Of a DNA stretch of 64,000 nt, positions 60,310 through 64,000 are shown piece after piece. The DNA is from Echinicola rosea (GTDB taxonomy: Bacteria > Bacteroidota > Bacteroidia > Cytophagales > Cyclobacteriaceae): NCBI RefSeq assembly GCF_005281475.1, contig NZ_CP040106.1:2818501-2882500 (forward strand), read 5' to 3'. The position numbers were made by a program, and so were the translations under genes. Every line of letters begins with the position of its first letter. The stretch's first letter is position 1. Below the pieces are notes generated by a model, which was not told the origin of the DNA, did no database searches, and saw only the letters and a program-made list of their open reading frames with translations.

Positions 60310-61644
60310 TTAATACACCGGAAATTCTTTCTCCAGTCCCTCAAAATCGTCAATCATCAACCAGGATGGGGGGAGGGGTTTCTTTCGGCTCAGAGCTGGA
60401 AAGCTTCCTGTCTCAATATAGTGGAGAGCTGCCGCTAATCGTGGCTCTGCCGGATCCCCCCAATCATATGATATGCCGTCTATAGCTTCATAATCCACCG
60501 GAAAACCATCAAAGTAGGAAGCTGTGCCGTCAGCATTGGCGGTCGAGAAGGTGATGGGGACGAGCTCCACGTTACGCTCTTTGAGGTGTTTGTTAAAATC
60601 CGATATTGGAAAGGCTCCTACAGGCTTGCCATAGGTTTTTTGCCCGACCAATTTGACATCCATATAGGGAGTGAGACAGTTGATTGTGAGTTCACTGGCT
60701 GAGGCAGAACCTTCCGAAGTGATGAAGAAAATGCGGTTGAGCGACAAGTTTCCTTTTTTCTTAAAATAGACATGTTCATTCATTTCCCTTTTGTTATGGT
60801 TGTGCTGGTCGGTGTACATGATGGAGCCATCTGCGACACCAGGGATGATGCGGTTCATAAGCTGCTCGGCCACGCGGACAGAACCTCCCCCATTATAGCG
60901 CAAGTCAATGACCAGCTCTGAAATCCCCTCTTCTTCCAGCTTGTTCAAAGCCTCCTCGACCTCAGTGCTTTGAGTGGGTTTAAGGCCTGCGGTGGCCTTG
61001 AAGCTATTGTAAACTAGATAGCCAGTTTTTTTGCCATTGACAGCTATGGTGGATTGATGTAGAATGGAGTTTGCTTGGTAAGCCGCTTTGCTATTGGTGC
61101 GTGTAGAGGTCGTCCCGTCGGGCAATTCAAACGTAAAGGTGTTGCTGATACCACTTTCTGCAGGGCCTAGCTGGAAGTTATAGCCAGTGTTTGTTTTGTA
61201 ATCGTCGATGGGCTTGCCATTGACTCGGGTGATTTTCCAGCCCCTTTTCCAGCCATCCTTGCCTGCGGGGGCGTCGTCATAGACAAATGTAAGGTAAAGG
61301 TTCCCGTCTTCCGCAAGCCCCCAACCAAAGCCGTGGCCAATATTTTGGCCTGTGAAGGCCTTGTCAAAGGCATCTGGTGTCGTCAGGTACGACCATCGAT
61401 CCAATTCTTGGTATTTTAAGGCTTCCAAAAGGTCCTCATACGTAGTGTAAGCGTCAAGTTCCACTTTGGCAGGCATCTTGTCGTTCCAAAAGTACCATTC
61501 CCCCATACTGGCGTAAATGCCCGCCTTTACGATGCTGTCCGTAAATCGAGGATCATCGAGGTCATCTTGGCAAGCAGTCACAGACATGACCAACATGGAA
61601 AGTAGGAAAAACCTACTCATAAACGAAAGGGCAGCTTTTTTCAT
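60310..61644 (-). CDS. S41-family C-terminal processing peptidase-like lipoprotein
   Basis: The start at ATG 61644 gives lipoprotein signal MKKAALSFMSRFFLLSMLVM-SVTAC. The 444-residue protein has an N-terminal helical region (YASMGEWYFWNDKMPAKVEL) and a PDZ-like domain (KRGWKITRVNGKPIDDYKTN). The S41 catalytic core has LVIDLRYNGGGSVRVAEQL, the Ser in FFITSEGSASASEL and the Lys in GQKTYGKPVG. Such enzymes cleave unstructured protein tails in the cell envelope. It converges on hisIE and is divergent from the TetR gene. The substrate is unknown. Confidence 0.88.
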   Translation of the reverse strand: MKKAALSFMSRFFLLSMLVMSVTACQDDLDDPRFTDSIVKAGIYASMGEWYFWNDKMPAKVELDAYTTYEDLLEALKYQELDRWSYLTTPDAFDKAFTGQNIGHGFGWGLAEDGNLYLTFVYDDAPAGKDGWKRGWKITRVNGKPIDDYKTNTGYNFQLGPAESGISNTFTFELPDGTTSTRTNSKAAYQANSILHQSTIAVNGKKTGYLVYNSFKATAGLKPTQSTEVEEALNKLEEEGISELVIDLRYNGGGSVRVAEQLMNRIIPGVADGSIMYTDQHNHNKREMNEHVYFKKKGNLSLNRIFFITSEGSASASELTINCLTPYMDVKLVGQKTYGKPVGAFPISDFNKHLKERNVELVPITFSTANADGTASYFDGFPVDYEAIDGISYDWGDPAEPRLAAALHYIETGSFPALSRKKPLPPSWLMIDDFEGLEKEFPVY

Positions 61645-61801
61645 AATGGTTGCATCTTTGGGAATAAACGGAGCAAATCGCTTTTTAGATTTAAAGCCCA
61701 TTCAGTTTTTCCTGCTACCCAAAATACAGGATAAATGATTGAAAACTAAAACCTACAGGAAGGTTTTGGTGTTATTACTATTGAGTAAACCAGATAAGAC
61801 C

Positions 61802-62467
61802 ATGGAAAAAACAACTGCAAAGAAGCCAACGAAAATTGACAAGCGAAAAAAAATCATTGATGCCTACAAGAACTATGTTTTGGAGCATGGTAAATCTCCT
61901 GCATCGGTCTTTAAATTTACCAAGGAACTTAAAATGAAAGAAGCGGATTTTTATGCATTTTTTTCCAGCTTTACTGCTGTCAAAAGAGCTGTGTGGCAAA
62001 AAATCTTTCAAGTCACCCTTTCTACCTTAGAGTCCCAAGAAATCTATAAACAATATTCTTCAAGGGAGAAGTTACTTGCTTTTTTCTACACTTGGATCGA
62101 GGAGTTAAAGCATAATAGGAGCTATTTGTTGGTGCTCTATGGAACTCATCAGCTGCCCAGCCATACATTGCCGCAAGAACTGCAGGGGTTCAGAGATGAT
62201 TTTAAGGAGTATGTGAAAGGGGTACTTGCTGAGGGCGAGGAGAATGATGAAATCGCCAAGCGCCCTTACCTCAGTGATAAGTATGATGAAGGCTTATGGT
62301 TGCAGGTACTGTTTGTGTTTAGGTTTTGGATAAAAGACCATTCCGACGGTTTTGAAAAGACCGATGAAGCCATCGAAAAATCAGTAAACTTGGCTTTTGA
62401 CCTGATGGGAAAGAGCGCTTTGGACACTTTTGTGGATTTTGCCAAATTCCTTTACCAAGCCCGTTAA
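61802..62467 (+). CDS. TetR-family transcriptional regulator
   Basis: ATG 61802 is chosen, since the TTG at 61739 would add an unlikely hydrophobic leader. The 221-residue helical protein has an N-terminal TetR-like HTH (KIIDAYKNYVLEHGKSPASV, then FTKELKMKEADFYAFFSSFT). The larger C-terminal ligand-binding region contains FYTWIEELKHNRSYLLVLYG and EGLWLQVLFVFRFWIKDHSD. It lies 12 nt upstream of the ABC1 kinase, so they are co-transcribed and it may regulate its own operon. Confidence 0.82.
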   Translation: MEKTTAKKPTKIDKRKKIIDAYKNYVLEHGKSPASVFKFTKELKMKEADFYAFFSSFTAVKRAVWQKIFQVTLSTLESQEIYKQYSSREKLLAFFYTWIEELKHNRSYLLVLYGTHQLPSHTLPQELQGFRDDFKEYVKGVLAEGEENDEIAKRPYLSDKYDEGLWLQVLFVFRFWIKDHSDGFEKTDEAIEKSVNLAFDLMGKSALDTFVDFAKFLYQAR

Positions 62468-62479
62468 TCGATTTTACCA

Positions 62480-63793
62480 GTGGAAAAGAAAGAACAAGCC
62501 AGCATCCCTGTGGGCAAGGTCCAAAGGGCAACAAAATTTATCAAAACCGGTGCTAAGGTTGGGGGAAATTACGTAAAGCACTATGCCCGTAAATTTCAGG
62601 ATCCGTCACATTCACGAGAGCAACTTGATAACGATAATGCAACAGATATATACGGTTCGCTGAGCGAGCTAAAGGGAAGTGCCTTAAAAGTGGCCCAGAT
62701 GATGTCCATGGACAAAAACCTGCTGCCTAGGGCTTACCAAGAGCAATTTTCCATGGCGCAGTACAGTGCGCCTCCTTTATCGTACCCCTTGGTGGTCAAG
62801 ACTTTCCAGAGGTATTTCGAAAAAGCGCCGGAAGCCATTTTCGATACGTTTACCCGCTCTGCCGTGAACGCCGCTTCCATCGGGCAGGTGCACCAAGCCA
62901 CGTTGGATGGGAAGAAGTTGGCGGTGAAGATCCAGTATCCCGGTGTCGCCAATAGTGTGAGTTCGGACCTTAAATTGGTGCGGCCTTTTGCCCTTAGGTT
63001 GCTGAATATTAGTGAAAAGGAGCTAAATCACTATATGGCCGAAGTAGAGGAACGGTTGCTGGAAGAGACAGATTATGAGCTTGAGGTGAGGCGATCAAAG
63101 GAAATTTCTTCCGAATGCAGCCACATCCCACATTTGGCCTTTCCTACGTATTATGAAGCACTCAGCTGCGAGCGTGTCATTGTGATGGATTGGCTGGAAG
63201 GAAAGCACATCAAAGAATGGCTGCTTACGGATCCTTCTCAGGAAGCAAGAAATCGCATCGGGCAAGCTTTGTGGGACTTTTATCACCATCAAGTGCATGA
63301 ACTCAAACAAGTCCACGCTGATCCGCATCCCGGCAATTTTATCATGATGGATAATGGAAAGTTGGGTATCATTGATTTTGGCTGTGTCAAAGTGATCCCT
63401 GGGGATTTTTACCTTGGATATTTCAGCTTGATCAAAAAAGAATTGGTGGCCAATAAGGATGAATTGGATAAAATATTTTATGACCTGGAATTTATCTCCG
63501 ATAAAGATACGGCTGAAGAAAAGGTGTTTTTCAAGGCCGTTTTCAAAGAGATGATTTCATTGATAGGAAGACCATTCCACGAAGACTGGTTTGATTTTGC
63601 TGATGATGCTTATTTCGACCAGATTTTTGAACTGAGCGACCGGGTGTCCAATGACAAGATGTTCAAAAAATCAAGACAGGCAAGGGGATCCAAACATGGC
63701 CTTTATGTGAACAGGACGTATTTTGGCTTGTATAGCTTGCTCAATCAGCTGCAGGCTAAAGTAAAAACGACCAAGCCGGAGTGGTTGGAGTAA
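62480..63793 (+). CDS. ABC1/AarF/UbiB-type atypical kinase
   Basis: The protein has 437 residues from a GTG start 12 nt after the TetR stop. The ABC1 family signatures are GSALKVAQMMSMDKN (the KxGQ position, here K-V-A-Q), the Ala-rich loop NAASIGQVHQATLDGKKLAV, VMDWLEGKH, HADPHPGNFIM and IIDFG. The family is linked to ubiquinone/isoprenoid lipid metabolism or to extracting membrane lipids by ATPase activity. A quinone-related role here is not demonstrated. It is followed by a strong bidirectional terminator. Confidence 0.88.
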   Translation: MEKKEQASIPVGKVQRATKFIKTGAKVGGNYVKHYARKFQDPSHSREQLDNDNATDIYGSLSELKGSALKVAQMMSMDKNLLPRAYQEQFSMAQYSAPPLSYPLVVKTFQRYFEKAPEAIFDTFTRSAVNAASIGQVHQATLDGKKLAVKIQYPGVANSVSSDLKLVRPFALRLLNISEKELNHYMAEVEERLLEETDYELEVRRSKEISSECSHIPHLAFPTYYEALSCERVIVMDWLEGKHIKEWLLTDPSQEARNRIGQALWDFYHHQVHELKQVHADPHPGNFIMMDNGKLGIIDFGCVKVIPGDFYLGYFSLIKKELVANKDELDKIFYDLEFISDKDTAEEKVFFKAVFKEMISLIGRPFHEDWFDFADDAYFDQIFELSDRVSNDKMFKKSRQARGSKHGLYVNRTYFGLYSLLNQLQAKVKTTKPEWLE

Positions 63794-63889
63794 GAGAGGT
63801 TGTGAGCAAAACTTCCATGATGCTAGAGTTTCCTTAATTTTGAAACAAATTCAGGTTGCTGCTGTGGCAGTCTTTGGGTTAAATGAAAA

Positions 63890-63928
63890 CGCCCGCTTTT
63901 TGGTGTTTATTGCACTAAAAAGCGGGCG
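63890..63928. terminator. Bidirectional intrinsic terminator
   Basis: CGCCCGCTTTTT pairs perfectly with AAAAAGCGGGCG (12 bp) across a 15-nt loop, between the ABC1 kinase gene and a convergent reading frame at the window edge. Confidence 0.85.
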
Positions 63929-63961
63929 GAGTAATATGTTTTCGATGGAATGGATTGAGCC

Positions 63962-64000
63962 TTATTTAAGGCTGGTTATAGCTGATTCGGTAAATACAGC
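63962..64000 (-). CDS. 3' end of an unidentified convergent gene
   Basis: On the minus strand the last 13 codons read AVFTESAITSLK followed by TAA, entering from beyond the window edge. It is placed 33 bp beyond a bidirectional terminator, as expected for the end of a convergent gene. Too little sequence is present to identify it, and another frame cannot be ruled out. Confidence 0.4.
   Translation of the reverse strand, partial: AVFTESAITSLK

Noticed and set aside
1..64000. CRISPR arrays, tRNA, rRNA or a complete insertion sequence
   Set aside because: No regularly spaced direct repeats, no tRNA-like folds and no DDE/HUH transposase gene were seen on reading both strands.

Overview
The window looks like a chromosome segment of a Bacteroidota bacterium, most likely Cytophagales of the Cyclobacteriaceae type (Echinicola, Cyclobacterium or Algoriphagus-like). 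The evidence is SusC/SusD glycan machinery, several CarboxypepD_reg TonB receptors, lipoproteins with Bacteroidota-style lipoboxes, promoters of the TTTG-N17/19-TAnnTTTG type (very clear at the SRP RNA, trp leader and tyrosine leader), and families of intergenic palindromic repeats. The genus is inferred from memory of protein families, not from a search.

Layout. 1-1487: end of an RND efflux operon (adaptor plus truncated permease, minus strand). 1881-9057: arginine decarboxylase, a PLP enzyme with an alpha/beta hydrolase, three tandem paralogous secreted proteins, proC. 9058-25480: housekeeping genes (valS, fumarylacetoacetase) and envelope genes (TonB receptor with secreted tyrosine-type phosphatase, membrane AraC regulator, beta-barrel proteins, fatty acid desaturase, YdeI-like protein), broken up by four copies of an inverted-repeat-bounded element (R1) and a second palindromic element (R2). 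25481-42261: a polysaccharide utilisation locus on the minus strand. Its order of transcription is susC, susD, LamG lipoprotein, GH144, GH3, sulfatase, esterase, GH144. Upstream sits a very unusual regulator: a 7TMR-DISM membrane receptor fused to the zinc ribbon and helix-turn-helix of an IS1595-type transposase. The enzyme set points to beta-1,2-glucan as substrate.

42404-46719: flavin reductase-like protein, YefM/YoeB-type toxin-antitoxin pair, ftsE, fructose-6-phosphate aldolase, SRP RNA and small proteins. 46830-55341: complete trp operon (trpE-[four-helix-bundle gene]-trpG-D-C-F-B-A-DAHP synthase) behind a leader peptide with three consecutive Trp codons and an intrinsic terminator. 55580-55990: an inverted-repeat-bounded array of hairpins. 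56008-57031: phenylalanine 4-hydroxylase preceded by a leader peptide with five Tyr codons and a terminator/antiterminator pair that can be traced base by base. This suggests tyrosine-specific attenuation of the hydroxylase as a tyrosine-making enzyme. 57248-60229: hisH-A-F-IE. 60310-64000: S41 peptidase lipoprotein, TetR regulator with an ABC1/UbiB-type kinase, terminator, and the 3' end of one more gene.

The most notable points are the transposase-derived 7TM regulator beside the glycan locus, the Tyr-codon attenuator of phhA, and the R1/R2 repeat families with intact terminal inverted repeats. No tRNA, rRNA, CRISPR array or complete insertion sequence was seen.
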